From Dehalobacter sp. DCA (GTDB lineage: Bacteria; Bacillota; Desulfitobacteriia; Desulfitobacteriales; Syntrophobotulaceae), in NCBI RefSeq assembly GCF_000305775.1, contig NC_018866.1, positions 1,860,001-1,924,000 on the forward strand: 64,000 nt of DNA. The letters are read 5' to 3'. The translations under genes were made by a program, and so were the position numbers. Of the stretch, positions 18,325 through 26,978 are shown in pieces (position 1 is the first letter of the stretch; the number at the start of each line of letters is the position of its first letter). A model generated the notes under the pieces. The model was not told the origin of the DNA. It did no database searches and saw nothing but the letters and a program-made list of their open reading frames with translations.

Positions 18325-19578
18325 TCATTCCAGAACAGGCGAGAAGACGGAATCGTAAGACCCGCTGGACATGTTCAAGTTGAAATACACCTTGGCATTT
18401 GCTTCATCCAGATAGATGCTTCCGGACCGGTTCGATCCGTCATTATCTCTGAATTCAAACATGGCATCCGATTTTGTCTGATTGGAAGTTGTGGCGTCAA
18501 ACGTAAAGGTCAGGGCATTCTGAGCATACGTCTCAAAGCCTTCTCTGTATTTCTCGGAATATTCTCCGGCAATATTTGCGCTCTCAACATGGGCAATTTT
18601 CAGAATGCGTTCGCCAATCTTGACAAATTTACCTTCTTGCTCAATGATAATATCGTTTTTAAATGTCCCGATAAACTTTTCAGGATTGGAGATCTGAGGT
18701 CCGGCGCTGGTTCTTTCTGTTGTTCTCTGAACTTTTTTGCCGCTAAGGTCCGGCTTCTGAACAATTGTTTCATTGATATCCGTTAATTTAACAAGCGTTT
18801 CCATCGTAATTTCATGGACCTGTTCCTGTGCGTCCTTTCCGGATAATATCACTGTTGCCAGAATATAATCCAAGAGACCGTCGGAATTAACTGTGGCCGA
18901 CCCTTCAATTTGTTTCACATAGATATCCTGCGTTAGTACAGGGATTCTGGCGCTATAGCTGTTTTGTCCCGAAAGAGCCTGTTTGACCTGAAGGGAAGCC
19001 ACCGCGTTGACCAAAGCCGGAATCTGTACTTCAGACAGGGAACCCGAAAGCGCTTTGCTGCCATCGGCATTTTCCTGAACGACCACATGGTCCTTCAAAC
19101 TGCCGACAACCGCATCCACGATCTTCTCAACATCTTCGGCTTCATCTTGTTTAAAAGGATTGTCAAATACATCCGTTTCGCGCTCCTGGGTATATTCGGT
19201 ATAGTAATAGGCTTCATTGCCGGTGCCGATATCCGTACCATTGATCCAGGTGTTCTTATCCGTATAGTAATAAGAATCGGAAACCTTTCCGTCCGGACTC
19301 AGACTGCGGGAGCTGTCCTCGGTCGCCCCATTCAGCCGGTCAAATTTTTTGACATCGTTCTGGGAACTGATGATTTCACCGTTATACTTTATGGCAAATG
19401 AATAATCCAGGGTAAAGTTGTTAAATTTCTCTGAACAGCTCGCTGCGCTTTGCTTCAAGCCGTCCTTAAGCGTATCATAGCCACTTTTGCTGACAATGTC
19501 CGCCAGTGCAGTCGTCGCAAACAACAGAATCCCGACGGTAAAGACTACCGGCAGCACCGCTTTTTTAGATATTCTCAT
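18325..19578 (-). CDS. Secreted protein of unknown function heading the envelope module
   Basis: I do not recognise a family. The 417-aa product starts with a clear signal peptide (RISKK, then a hydrophobic core to TTALA, cleavage near residue 27). The mature part is polar, rich in Asp, Ser, Thr and Tyr, with one Cys (in ASCSEKF) and no other membrane segment, so it should lie outside the membrane. ATG at 19578 is chosen because AGGAG lies 9 nt upstream; a GTG two codons earlier is too close. Being first in an operon with an ABC exporter, a kinase/regulator pair and an L,D-transpeptidase, it may be a sensor accessory or wall-associated factor; this is inference. Confidence 0.75.
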   Translation of the reverse strand: MRISKKAVLPVVFTVGILLFATTALADIVSKSGYDTLKDGLKQSAASCSEKFNNFTLDYSFAIKYNGEIISSQNDVKKFDRLNGATEDSSRSLSPDGKVSDSYYYTDKNTWINGTDIGTGNEAYYYTEYTQERETDVFDNPFKQDEAEDVEKIVDAVVGSLKDHVVVQENADGSKALSGSLSEVQIPALVNAVASLQVKQALSGQNSYSARIPVLTQDIYVKQIEGSATVNSDGLLDYILATVILSGKDAQEQVHEITMETLVKLTDINETIVQKPDLSGKKVQRTTERTSAGPQISNPEKFIGTFKNDIIIEQEGKFVKIGERILKIAHVESANIAGEYSEKYREGFETYAQNALTFTFDATTSNQTKSDAMFEFRDNDGSNRSGSIYLDEANAKVYFNLNMSSGSYDSVFSPVLE

Positions 19579-19621
19579 CTTCACTTACTCCTTTTCAAAT
19601 ATTGGAAAGCTTCCTGATCTT

Positions 19622-19678
19622 ATTTTACTCCCAATATCTTGAATATCTGTAAACAGAATCTAAACAATTTATAAACAA
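19622..19678 (-). promoter_or_regulatory. Promoter with three 11-bp-spaced repeats, probable response-regulator box
   Basis: On the plus strand TAAACAG (19650), TAAACAA (19661) and TAAACAA (19672) recur exactly every 11 bp. A minus-strand -10 candidate TAAAAT lies at 19622-19627, and the repeats replace a good -35. OmpR/PhoB-type regulators commonly bind such 11-bp direct repeats upstream of class II promoters. The rest of the gap (19679-19859) shows no gene. Confidence 0.6.
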
Positions 19679-19859
19679 TGCTTCCGGGCAAAATAGACAA
19701 TTCTTCTTTCAGTTTTTTACTCTTTGAAATAGATTTGAAATGGCGTTAAGCACGAGATTGAAAGGTCAGGTGCGCTGCAGCTTCCAAAGTGATTATCTGA
19801 TATATTCGGGATTAATTATGTATCTTCCTTTATTTATTGTTAAGATGATGATTTCAGGA

Positions 19860-20639
19860 TTAATCGGCTGCCGCCACCGGCTGTTCCTTGGCCAGATAAT
19901 TGCCCACTCCTTCGAAAATAGCCATGGCCAGCTGCTGTTGATAAGCACTTTCGTTTAATTTCTTTTCTTCTTCCGGATTGGACAGAAAACCGACTTCAAT
20001 CGTCACGGCCACCATATCCGTATTCTTGAGGATAAAATAGCTTTGGTTCGCTTTTGCTTCCCGTTTTTTTGTTCCGACTTTATTCAGACTTTGCTGGATA
20101 CTTTCAGCCAGCAGTTTTCCTCCCTCGGATTCCGGATGGTAAAACACTTGCGGGCCATGCTGTCTTTGATCGGAAAAACTATTGGCGTGAATGCTCAGAT
20201 ATATTTTAGCCTGGGATTCCATAGCGGTTTGAATCCGGTAGGCCAAGTCCTCTCTTTTGCGTTGAAGCAGGCTTAAAGAAGTTCCAAAATCCCGGTCCTG
20301 CTCCCTTAGCATCACAACTTTGCTTCCGGCCTGGGTGAACAGTACCTGCAGCCTTTTAGAAACCTGCAGGTTCACATCCTTCTCCAGGGTTTTATTGACG
20401 CCAACAGCTCCAGGGTCAACCCCACCATGACCGGCATCAATCGAAATGGTTACCCCGCCGAGTATCCAGCTCCATCCCGGAACATTCTTGGCGGTATGCA
20501 CTGCTGTTTTCTGGCCGAGAAAAATACCGGTTACGGCCAGAAGAACGAGAATGCTTGATGCCAGTATAATCTTTGGTCTTGGCATTATCTGTCCGTGCAT
20601 CAGTCCACTGATCCGTGAATAATTCAGGTGTTTGGCCAT
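19860..20639 (-). CDS. cwlD: N-acetylmuramoyl-L-alanine amidase, CwlD type
   Basis: A 259-aa zinc amidase of the Amidase_3 family. In spore formers CwlD helps make muramic-delta-lactam in spore cortex, needed for germination. One membrane helix (about residues 25-43) is followed by the catalytic domain: IDAGHGGVDPGA (zinc His and Glu region), LSIHANSF, and VEVGFLSNPEEEKKL. ATG at 20639 follows GAGGGGGGAAACC. Its place after rplM-rpsI matches Bacillus subtilis, where cwlD lies near rpsI. Whether this organism sporulates cannot be told from the window. Confidence 0.85.
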   Translation of the reverse strand: MAKHLNYSRISGLMHGQIMPRPKIILASSILVLLAVTGIFLGQKTAVHTAKNVPGWSWILGGVTISIDAGHGGVDPGAVGVNKTLEKDVNLQVSKRLQVLFTQAGSKVVMLREQDRDFGTSLSLLQRKREDLAYRIQTAMESQAKIYLSIHANSFSDQRQHGPQVFYHPESEGGKLLAESIQQSLNKVGTKKREAKANQSYFILKNTDMVAVTIEVGFLSNPEEEKKLNESAYQQQLAMAIFEGVGNYLAKEQPVAAAD

Positions 20640-20783
20640 GGTTTCCCCCCTCTCACCTATATCTATGGTGAAGGGCAGTGAATTATTCAAAAGGGAATGA
20701 TTTCAGTGACCTTTGATCGGATATCAATAATTTTTCAATTCAATTAATAAGTATAGAAAGGTAAAAAATGAGAAAAACAAAAA

Positions 20784-20810
20784 AATCCCCCAACCTTTAG
20801 TTGAGGGATT
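20784..20810 (-). terminator. Terminator after rpsI
   Basis: Minus strand AATCCC-t-CAAC-taaag-GTTG-g-GGGATT is followed by TTTTTTTGTTTTT. It ends the ribosomal superoperon before cwlD. Confidence 0.85.
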
Positions 20811-20826
20811 CGCTGTTTCTTGGATA

Positions 20827-21222
20827 TTAACGTTTGGAGAACTGAGGCGCTTTGCGGGCTTTTTTAAGTCCGTATTTGCGACGCTCTTTCATACGCGGGT
20901 CACGGGTAAGAAAACCTGCGCGTTTTAAAGCCGGACGAAGACTTTCATCTGCTTTAAGCAAAGCTCTGGCAATACCCATTCTGAGGGCACCGGCCTGGCC
21001 GGTTGTACCGCCGCCGTGAACTCTGGCAATTAAATCGTATTTCCCTAAAGTTTCAGTAACTTCTAAGGGCTGCTGAACAATCATCTCTAAAGTTTTCTTG
21101 CCGAAGTATTCACTTAGGTCTCTGTCGTTAATCGTATATTTTCCGTTACCGGCCAGAAGTCTGACCCGGGCAACTGCATTTTTCCTTCTGCCTGTACCTT
21201 GATACTGAAGCTGTGCTGACAT
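20827..21222 (-). CDS. rpsI: 30S ribosomal protein S9
   Basis: A 131-aa small-subunit protein whose C-terminal tail contacts P-site tRNA. The N-terminus [16 protein letters not shown] and the tail ending [12 protein letters not shown] are diagnostic. ATG at 21222 has AGGAGG 7 nt upstream. It is the distal gene of the rplM-rpsI pair, 18 bp after rplM. Confidence 0.97.
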   Translation of the reverse strand: MSAQLQYQGTGRRKNAVARVRLLAGNGKYTINDRDLSEYFGKKTLEMIVQQPLEVTETLGKYDLIARVHGGGTTGQAGALRMGIARALLKADESLRPALKRAGFLTRDPRMKERRKYGLKKARKAPQFSKR

Positions 21223-21240
21223 GCTTTTACCTCCTTCCAA

Positions 21241-21675
21241 CTATTTCATATTCCATACTTCTGCTTTTTGGGCCTGATGCGGATGTTCCGGTCCCGAGTA
21301 TACTTTAAGTTTCTTATACATCTGTGCACCAAGTTTGTTGTGAGGAAGCATTCCTTTTACAGCATGTTCCATAGCTTTTTCGGGGGCTTTGCTCATCAGC
21401 ACTCGGTAGGTCATTTCTTTCAGTCCGCCTGGATAACCGGTGTGCCAGCGATACATTTTCTTATCCAGTTTATTGCCGGTAATCAATGTTTTATCTGCAT
21501 TGACGATAATGACAAAATCACCCGTGTCAACGTTCGGGGTAAATATCGGCTTATGTTTTCCTCTGAGCAAGCGGGCGGCTTCAGCTGCCACTCTTCCCAA
21601 AGAAACACCGGCTGCGTCAATGACTAACCATTTACGGTCCACCTCATGGGCTTTCGCAAATTGCGTGGTGGTCAT
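21241..21675 (-). CDS. rplM: 50S ribosomal protein L13
   Basis: A 144-aa early assembly protein of the large subunit. Diagnostic segments are [29 protein letters not shown] and [14 protein letters not shown] at 21675 has GGAGGGA upstream; an earlier in-frame ATG at 21690 lies upstream of this site. A hairpin leader (21695-21725) precedes it. Confidence 0.97.
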   Translation of the reverse strand: MTTTQFAKAHEVDRKWLVIDAAGVSLGRVAAEAARLLRGKHKPIFTPNVDTGDFVIIVNADKTLITGNKLDKKMYRWHTGYPGGLKEMTYRVLMSKAPEKAMEHAVKGMLPHNKLGAQMYKKLKVYSGPEHPHQAQKAEVWNMK

Positions 21676-21694
21676 GTTGGTTCCCTCCATTTTT

Positions 21695-21725
21695 AATCGC
21701 GTCCATCATGTTTTCATGTGCGATT
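21695..21725 (-). promoter_or_regulatory. Hairpin leader of rplM, L13-leader candidate
   Basis: On the minus strand AATCGC...GCGATT encloses CATG-aaaa-CATG, ending just before the rplM ribosome binding site. Firmicutes rplM mRNAs are known to carry a short autoregulatory L13 leader; I cannot align to the family model here. Confidence 0.5.
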
Positions 21726-21840
21726 TTTGAGTTCGTTATATCATCACCGGACGTGACGGGCTCATTCACGTTTCGGTAAAAGACTACTTAAAAAGTTTAA
21801 CTAAAATAACGTCTTTCGTCAACCTATGGTTTCCTATTTC

Positions 21841-22617
21841 TTAAAGTTCCGGAAAGATTTCACCGGGACTGGATGCGTCATAATTGACATGGGTCAAGGT
21901 GAGTCCTCTGGCCGGAGCAGTTTCACCTGCTTTGGTTCGATCCCTGGACGCTAGTACTTCAGGGATTTCTTCCGGCTGTGTTCGGCCTTTACCCGCATCC
22001 ATCAAGGTACCGGCAATAATTCTTACCATGTTATATAGAAACCCGTCACCAATACAGGTAACAACGATTTGTTCATCCAGCCAACATACTTTACAGCGGT
22101 ACAGTGTCCGGACAAAACTTTTAGCCGAAGACCCGGCAGCGGCAAATGCACTGAAGTCATGTTTCCCTTCAAGCTGGGAAGCAGCCATTTGCATGGCGCT
22201 GACATTCAGCTGCAACGGCTCATGGAGAGAATACAGTCTTCTGAATACGTCAGGAATTCGTCCGTTATCGATTCTGTAATCGTATCTCTTCCACTTGGCG
22301 CTTTTCCTGGCACTAAAATCTTCAGGCATATCCCTGGCCTCGCGTATTCTGATATCATACGGCAGAATACTGTTCATGGCCTTAGGAATCTTCTCCTGCG
22401 GAATACGCGCTTCTGAGCAGAAATTAATCACTTGGCCGGCAGCGTGTACACCAGTATCCGTCCTGCCTGCTGTTGTGATTTTTATTTCTTCGGCAAAAAG
22501 CTTCTTCCAGACCTTTTCCAGTTCTCCCTGGATAGTTTGTCCATGTTCCTCTGGCTGGCGCTGGAATCCGTGGTAGTTTGTACCATCATAGGCTAATCGC
22601 AGAAGGATGTTGCGCAT
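21841..22617 (-). CDS. truA: tRNA pseudouridine(38-40) synthase
   Basis: Isomerises uridines 38-40 in the anticodon arm of many tRNAs. The catalytic Asp is in AGRTDTGVHAAGQV; the N-terminal LRLAYDGTNYHGFQRQ and FLYNMVRIIAGTLMDAGKG are typical. The length is 258 aa. ATG at 22617 has GGAG 6 nt upstream. It lies between rplQ and rplM as in many Firmicutes, but the ECF transporter genes usually found between rplQ and truA are missing. Confidence 0.96.
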   Translation of the reverse strand: MRNILLRLAYDGTNYHGFQRQPEEHGQTIQGELEKVWKKLFAEEIKITTAGRTDTGVHAAGQVINFCSEARIPQEKIPKAMNSILPYDIRIREARDMPEDFSARKSAKWKRYDYRIDNGRIPDVFRRLYSLHEPLQLNVSAMQMAASQLEGKHDFSAFAAAGSSAKSFVRTLYRCKVCWLDEQIVVTCIGDGFLYNMVRIIAGTLMDAGKGRTQPEEIPEVLASRDRTKAGETAPARGLTLTHVNYDASSPGEIFPEL

Positions 22618-22740
22618 TTTTTTCTCCAGCAAACTTATAATATTGAACTGGACGGTATGCTTGTTTTCAAAAGAGCCAACAGGAAGTTCGAAGCTGAACA
22701 TGTGTCAATGTTCAGAGGTACGATTCATGTGTGTGATTAA

Positions 22741-22852
22741 TGGTTATCGATACGCTTATTTGGTTTCGTTACCCGGTATCAATCAATTCCTGGTATCCGG
22801 TTTCCGTTATCTGCAATCGAACACCGAACCTCGAACTTCGAACTTCAAAATT
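22741..22852. repeat. Degenerate heptamer tandem repeat between rplQ and truA (tract B)
   Basis: The clearest units are CGAACAC, CGAACCT, CGAACTT, CGAACTT (22818-22845). Looser 7-mers such as TGGTATC, CGGTTTC, CGTTATC lie upstream. No ORF fits the 22618-22863 gap. Confidence 0.6.
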
Positions 22853-22863
22853 AGGCCTTCATC

Positions 22864-23205
22864 TTAGTCCACAAGCTCAACTAAAACCATTTCGGCAGCA
22901 TCTCCACGACGATAGCCATTTTTCATGATTCTGGTGTAGCCACCCTGCCTATCGGCATATTTCGGAGCTATTGTATCAAAAAGCTCTTTTACTACCGTCT
23001 CATCCAGCAAAAATTCCATCGCCTGACGTCTGGCAGCCAGGTCACCCCTTTTGCCTAGGGTAATCATTTTCTCTGCCAGGGAATTCAGTTCTTTTGCTCT
23101 TGCTTCTGTTGTCTCAATCTTTCCATGCTTCAGCAAGGAAGTTACAATATTTCTTAACATAGCCCTTCTGCGGCTCATGTTAACTCCAAGCTTACGGTAT
23201 GCCAA
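22864..23205 (-). CDS. rplQ: 50S ribosomal protein L17
   Basis: A 113-aa large-subunit protein near the exit tunnel. The N-terminal block [19 protein letters not shown] is diagnostic. The start is TTG (minus strand TTGGCATACCG) with a run of six G about 8 nt upstream. It follows rpoA by 20 bp and is the last gene of the alpha operon. Confidence 0.97.
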   Translation of the reverse strand: MAYRKLGVNMSRRRAMLRNIVTSLLKHGKIETTEARAKELNSLAEKMITLGKRGDLAARRQAMEFLLDETVVKELFDTIAPKYADRQGGYTRIMKNGYRRGDAAEMVLVELVD

Positions 23206-23225
23206 CTGTGATCCCCCCTTTAGGT

Positions 23226-24173
23226 TTAATCTTCCGGAGTACGGAATCCCAGCCCAAGTTCTCTGAGCTTGTGTTCGACTTCTTCCAGAGATTTGCGCCC
23301 AAGATTGCGTACTTTGATCATATCTTCTTCAGTTCTTTGTGTCAGTTCTTCAACGCTGTTTATGCCGGCGCGTTTCAGGCAATTATAAGATCTTACGGAA
23401 AGATCCAGTTCTTCAATGGTCATTTCCAGAATCTTATCTTTGGCCTCTTCTTCTTTTTCCACCATGATTTCAACATTACCCAGATTATCGTTCAGTCCGA
23501 TAAAGAGCCTCAAATGTTCGCTCAAAATCTTGGCTGCGAGACTAGTTGCCTCTTTCGGGGTAATACTGCCGTTAGACCATACTTCCAGGGTAAGCTTGTC
23601 AAAGTCAGTCATCATACCGACCCGGGTATCTTCTACAGCATAGTTGACTTTATAAATTGGGGTAAAGATGGAATCGACAGGAATAACGCCGATTACCTGA
23701 TCTGCTTTTTTATTCTTCTCAGCTGAGACATAGCCGCGGGAACGTTCGACGTTCATTTCCATGAAGAGACGCCCGTCTTTATCCAACGTGGCGATCTTCA
23801 AATCTGGATTGAGAATCTCAATATCGGGACCGGTGATAATGTCTCTTGCGGTAACAACCCGTTCCCCTTCACATTCCAAACGCAGAACGCGTGGTTCATC
23901 CGTATGGCCTTTGAGAGCGAGGGATTTAATATTGAGAATGATCTCAGTTACGTCTTCCAAGACTCCTGGAATGGTTGAGAATTCGTGTAGTACGCCTTCT
24001 ATTTTTACTGAAGTAACCGCGGACCCGGGTAGAGAAGAAAGCAGGATACGACGCAGGGAATTCCCCAAGGTAATGCCATAGCCTCTCTCTAAGGGTTCAA
24101 TAATGAATTTGGCATAGGTATTATCTTCAGATCTCTCAACACATTCAATATTGGGCTTTTCGATTTCAAGCAT
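23226..24173 (-). CDS. rpoA: RNA polymerase alpha subunit
   Basis: A 315-aa protein that dimerises to nucleate RNA polymerase. The N-terminal domain contains [19 protein letters not shown]. The C-terminal domain (about residues 245-315) contains [19 protein letters not shown] and [12 protein letters not shown], the DNA- and activator-binding surface. The length is normal. It lies between rpsD and rplQ. Confidence 0.98.
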   Translation of the reverse strand: MLEIEKPNIECVERSEDNTYAKFIIEPLERGYGITLGNSLRRILLSSLPGSAVTSVKIEGVLHEFSTIPGVLEDVTEIILNIKSLALKGHTDEPRVLRLECEGERVVTARDIITGPDIEILNPDLKIATLDKDGRLFMEMNVERSRGYVSAEKNKKADQVIGVIPVDSIFTPIYKVNYAVEDTRVGMMTDFDKLTLEVWSNGSITPKEATSLAAKILSEHLRLFIGLNDNLGNVEIMVEKEEEAKDKILEMTIEELDLSVRSYNCLKRAGINSVEELTQRTEEDMIKVRNLGRKSLEEVEHKLRELGLGFRTPED

Positions 24174-24203
24174 CGGAATGCACCCCTTCTTTCCCGGAAA
24201 AGT

Positions 24204-24833
24204 TTAACGAGAATATTTCTCTACGATAAGATGTTCTTCAATCGGAATCTGAATATCTTCACGGGTTGGCATGTTGATGACAGTCCCTGTGATGCTATTG
24301 ATATCCAGGCTTAACCATGCAGGAACGGCACGATCCTTTAAGGATTCGGCCATTTCCTTGATTCTATTGTTGTCTCTGCTGCTTTCTTTAATCGAAATTG
24401 CTTCGCCAGTGCTGACGAGATAAGATGCAATATCGACGCGTTTGCCATTGATTGTGATATGACCATGTGTCACAAGCTGACGTGCTTCGGGTCTGGATGA
24501 AGCAAAGCCAAGTCTGAAAACAACATTATCCAAACGGCGTTCCAATAAACGGAGAAGATTTTCCCCGGTCATACCTTTTTGACGGGCAGCTTTGTCGAAA
24601 TATCCACGGAACTGTTTCTCAAGAACGCCGTAGATCCTCCGAACTTTCTGCTTTTCTCTGAGCTGAATGCCGTACTCAGTCGGTTTTTTGCCTCTAGCCT
24701 GTCCGTGCATGCCCGGAGCATACGCCCGACGGTCCACAGCACATTTATTGGTATAGCAGCGATCCCCTTTCAGGAATAACTTCTGACCCTCACGCCGGCA
24801 CAGACGACATACTGATTCTGTATATTTAGCCAT
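24204..24833 (-). CDS. rpsD: 30S ribosomal protein S4, zinc-binding form
   Basis: A 209-aa primary 16S rRNA-binding protein, which in many bacteria also represses translation of its own operon. The four N-terminal cysteines C9, C12, C26 and C31 make a zinc-binding form. The S4 domain follows [19 protein letters not shown]. Its place between rpsK and rpoA is the clostridial arrangement; in Bacillus subtilis rpsD lies elsewhere. Confidence 0.97.
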   Translation of the reverse strand: MAKYTESVCRLCRREGQKLFLKGDRCYTNKCAVDRRAYAPGMHGQARGKKPTEYGIQLREKQKVRRIYGVLEKQFRGYFDKAARQKGMTGENLLRLLERRLDNVVFRLGFASSRPEARQLVTHGHITINGKRVDIASYLVSTGEAISIKESSRDNNRIKEMAESLKDRAVPAWLSLDINSITGTVINMPTREDIQIPIEEHLIVEKYSR

Positions 24834-24845
24834 GTTTTACACCCC

Positions 24846-25235
24846 CTATACTCTTCTGCGTTTGGGCGGCCGACATCCGTTATGCGGTACCGGAGTTACG
24901 TCCCGAATAAGGTTCACTTCCAGACCTGCCGCCTGCAATGCTCTGATTGCGGCTTCACGGCCTGATCCTGGACCTTTGACAAAACATTCAACAATTTTGA
25001 GCCCATGCTCCATTGCTGCTTTGGCAGCTGTCTCTGCAGCCATCTGCGCAGCAAAAGGTGTGCTTTTACGTGATCCTTTGAAACCCAAAGAACCGGAACT
25101 GGACCAGGAAAGTGCGTTTCCGGTCGTGTCTGTAATGGTGACAATCGTATTATTAAAAGTCGACTTAATATGTGCTATGCCGCTTTCAACATTTTTACGT
25201 TCTCTTTTTCTGGTACGAACAACTTTACGAGCCAT
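24846..25235 (-). CDS. rpsK: 30S ribosomal protein S11
   Basis: A 129-aa platform protein. [18 protein letters not shown] near the N-terminus and [18 protein letters not shown] at the end are diagnostic. It lies 16 bp downstream of rpsM and 12 bp before rpsD. Confidence 0.97.
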   Translation of the reverse strand: MARKVVRTRKRERKNVESGIAHIKSTFNNTIVTITDTTGNALSWSSSGSLGFKGSRKSTPFAAQMAAETAAKAAMEHGLKIVECFVKGPGSGREAAIRALQAAGLEVNLIRDVTPVPHNGCRPPKRRRV

Positions 25236-25251
25236 GCTTCAATGCCCCCCT

Positions 25252-25623
25252 TTACTTTTTCTTCTTTCCGCCAATTGCTCTTGCGGGACCTTTGCGTGTA
25301 CGGGCATTGGTTTTGGTCCGCTGTCCGCGCACAGGTAGTCCACGACGATGGCGAAGGCCACGATAACTGCCGATTTCCATCAGTCTTTTAATGTTAAGGG
25401 ACACTTCCCGACGTAGATCGCCTTCGACCTTGTATTCTTTATCAATTGTTTCCCTGATCTTGGCGACTTCGTCGTCTGTAAGATCTTTGACCCTGGTGTC
25501 AGGGTTAATCTGTGTTTTTGTCAGGATTTTTTTGGATTGAGAATTGCCGATACCATAGATGTAGGTAAGTGCAACCTCAACACGTTTGTCCCGAGGTATA
25601 TCCACCCCTGCGATACGTGCCAT
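25252..25623 (-). CDS. rpsM: 30S ribosomal protein S13
   Basis: A 123-aa head protein contacting P-site tRNA and 23S r[23 protein letters not shown] and the basic tail [19 protein letters not shown] are diagnostic. The gap to rpmJ upstream is unusually large (205 bp) and filled by a heptamer repeat tract. Confidence 0.97.
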   Translation of the reverse strand: MARIAGVDIPRDKRVEVALTYIYGIGNSQSKKILTKTQINPDTRVKDLTDDEVAKIRETIDKEYKVEGDLRREVSLNIKRLMEIGSYRGLRHRRGLPVRGQRTKTNARTRKGPARAIGGKKKK

Positions 25624-25741
25624 CTAAATTTCACACCCCCATGTTCGATAATTAGTTCCAGTTACTTGATTTTCATATTTAGCGTCCGACTTTGTTAGTG
25701 TTAATCCGGTCCAAAGGCGACAACCCGCACATATTGCTAAT

Positions 25742-25825
25742 CGATGTTCTAAGTTCGTTGTCCGGTATTGTCTGCTAGATCTTTGATGCATAATCATCGA
25801 TCTTCGAACCTCGAACTTCATCCTC
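25742..25825. repeat. Degenerate heptamer tandem repeat between rpmJ and rpsM (tract C)
   Basis: Twelve 7-mers in one phase: CGATGTT, CTAAGTT, CGTTGTC, CGGTATT, GTCTGCT, AGATCTT, TGATGCA, TAATCAT, CGATCTT, CGAACCT, CGAACTT, CATCCTC. Looser 7-mers may extend it to about 25640. It shares CGAACCT-CGAACTT with tract B. Confidence 0.65.
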
Positions 25826-25828
25826 GAT

Positions 25829-25942
25829 TTAGCCCTGGCGTTGCTTATGTTTCGGATTTTCGCAAATAACCATTACTTTTCCGTGCCGTCTAATAATTTT
25901 ACACTTTTCACAAATCGGTTTCACAGAAGGTCTTACTTTCAC
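25829..25942 (-). CDS. rpmJ: 50S ribosomal protein L36
   Basis: A 37-aa zinc ribbon protein, [15 protein letters not shown]..., with C11, C14, C27 and H32 as zinc ligands, the C+ type. The start is GTG, 8 nt after GGAGG. It follows infA by 20 bp. Confidence 0.96.
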   Translation of the reverse strand: MKVRPSVKPICEKCKIIRRHGKVMVICENPKHKQRQG

Positions 25943-25962
25943 CTGTGATTCCTCCCTTGTCC

Positions 25963-26181
25963 TTACTTAAATCTGTATACAATTCTTCCTCTGGTCAAGT
26001 CATAGGGAGAAAGCTCCACCGTGACCCGATCTCCAGGCAAAATTCTGATAAAATGCATCCGAATCTTGCCGGAGACATGCGCCAGTACCTTATGACCATT
26101 GTTTAATTCTACCGTAAACATTGCGTTCGGCAATGGTTCCAGTACTTTGCCTTCGACCTCAATCACATCTTCTTTTGACAT
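25963..26181 (-). CDS. infA: Translation initiation factor IF-1
   Basis: A 72-aa S1/OB-fold protein that occupies the A site during initiation. [32 protein letters not shown] and [14 protein letters not shown] are diagnostic. It follows map by 38 bp; that gap is too short for the KOW-domain gene often found here in Firmicutes. Confidence 0.97.
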   Translation of the reverse strand: MSKEDVIEVEGKVLEPLPNAMFTVELNNGHKVLAHVSGKIRMHFIRILPGDRVTVELSPYDLTRGRIVYRFK

Positions 26182-26219
26182 TTGCGCCTATCCCTCCTTT
26201 GACATTTATTTACCGGTCT

Positions 26220-26972
26220 TCAGCCTTCAATTCGAGTTAGTATTTCCGGGCCATTTTCAGTGATGGCCACTGTGTGTTCAAAATGCGCCGATGCTCGGCG
26301 ATCTTTCGTTACTACAGTCCACTGGTTCTCAAGAGTCTCAACCTGATAGCCTCCTAAGTTGACCATTGGTTCTATCGCCAGGACCATTCCTACCTCGAGT
26401 CTCGGCCCCCTGCCGGGTTTGCCAAAATTGGGTACTTGAGGTTCTTCATGCATTTTTCTGCCGATTCCGTGACCTACATAGTCCCGAACGACCGACATTG
26501 TATTCTCTTCTACATACGTCTGAATAGCGTAGGATATATCAAACAGCCGGTTACCTTTGAGTGCCTGGGCAATTCCACACCTGAGAGATTCTTCAGTCAC
26601 TGCCAGCAGATTTTGAAGTTCCCTGCTGATTTCTCCTACCGGCAGTGTGATCGCAGAATCACCGACGTATCCGTCAATGATTGCCCCGCAATCAATACTG
26701 ATAATATCTCCACTTTTCAGGGCCCTTAAACCCGGGATCCCATGCACCACTTCTTCATTAATCGAAGTACATAGTGTTGCGGGGAAGCCGTTATATCCTT
26801 TGAAGGCAGGAATCGCATTGCATTTGCCAATGTAATCTTCCGCCGCTCTGTCCAGTTGTTCCGTAGTTACTCCCGGGGCAACCATTTTCCGCATCAGTTC
26901 CAGAGTTTCTGCCACGATCCGGCCAGCTTTCCGCATGCGGCCAAGCTGTTCCTTACTCTTCAGTTCAATCAT
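26220..26972 (-). CDS. map: Methionine aminopeptidase type I
   Basis: Removes the initiator Met from nascent proteins using two metal ions. The 250-aa protein shows ligand segments ISIDCGAIIDGYVGDSA (two Asp), YVGHGIGRKMHEEP (His) and a Glu in LAIEPMV, with the last Glu in LENQWTVV. There is no N-terminal zinc extension. It lies 6 bp downstream of adk. Confidence 0.96.
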   Translation of the reverse strand: MIELKSKEQLGRMRKAGRIVAETLELMRKMVAPGVTTEQLDRAAEDYIGKCNAIPAFKGYNGFPATLCTSINEEVVHGIPGLRALKSGDIISIDCGAIIDGYVGDSAITLPVGEISRELQNLLAVTEESLRCGIAQALKGNRLFDISYAIQTYVEENTMSVVRDYVGHGIGRKMHEEPQVPNFGKPGRGPRLEVGMVLAIEPMVNLGGYQVETLENQWTVVTKDRRASAHFEHTVAITENGPEILTRIEG

Positions 26973-26978
26973 GGCTTC

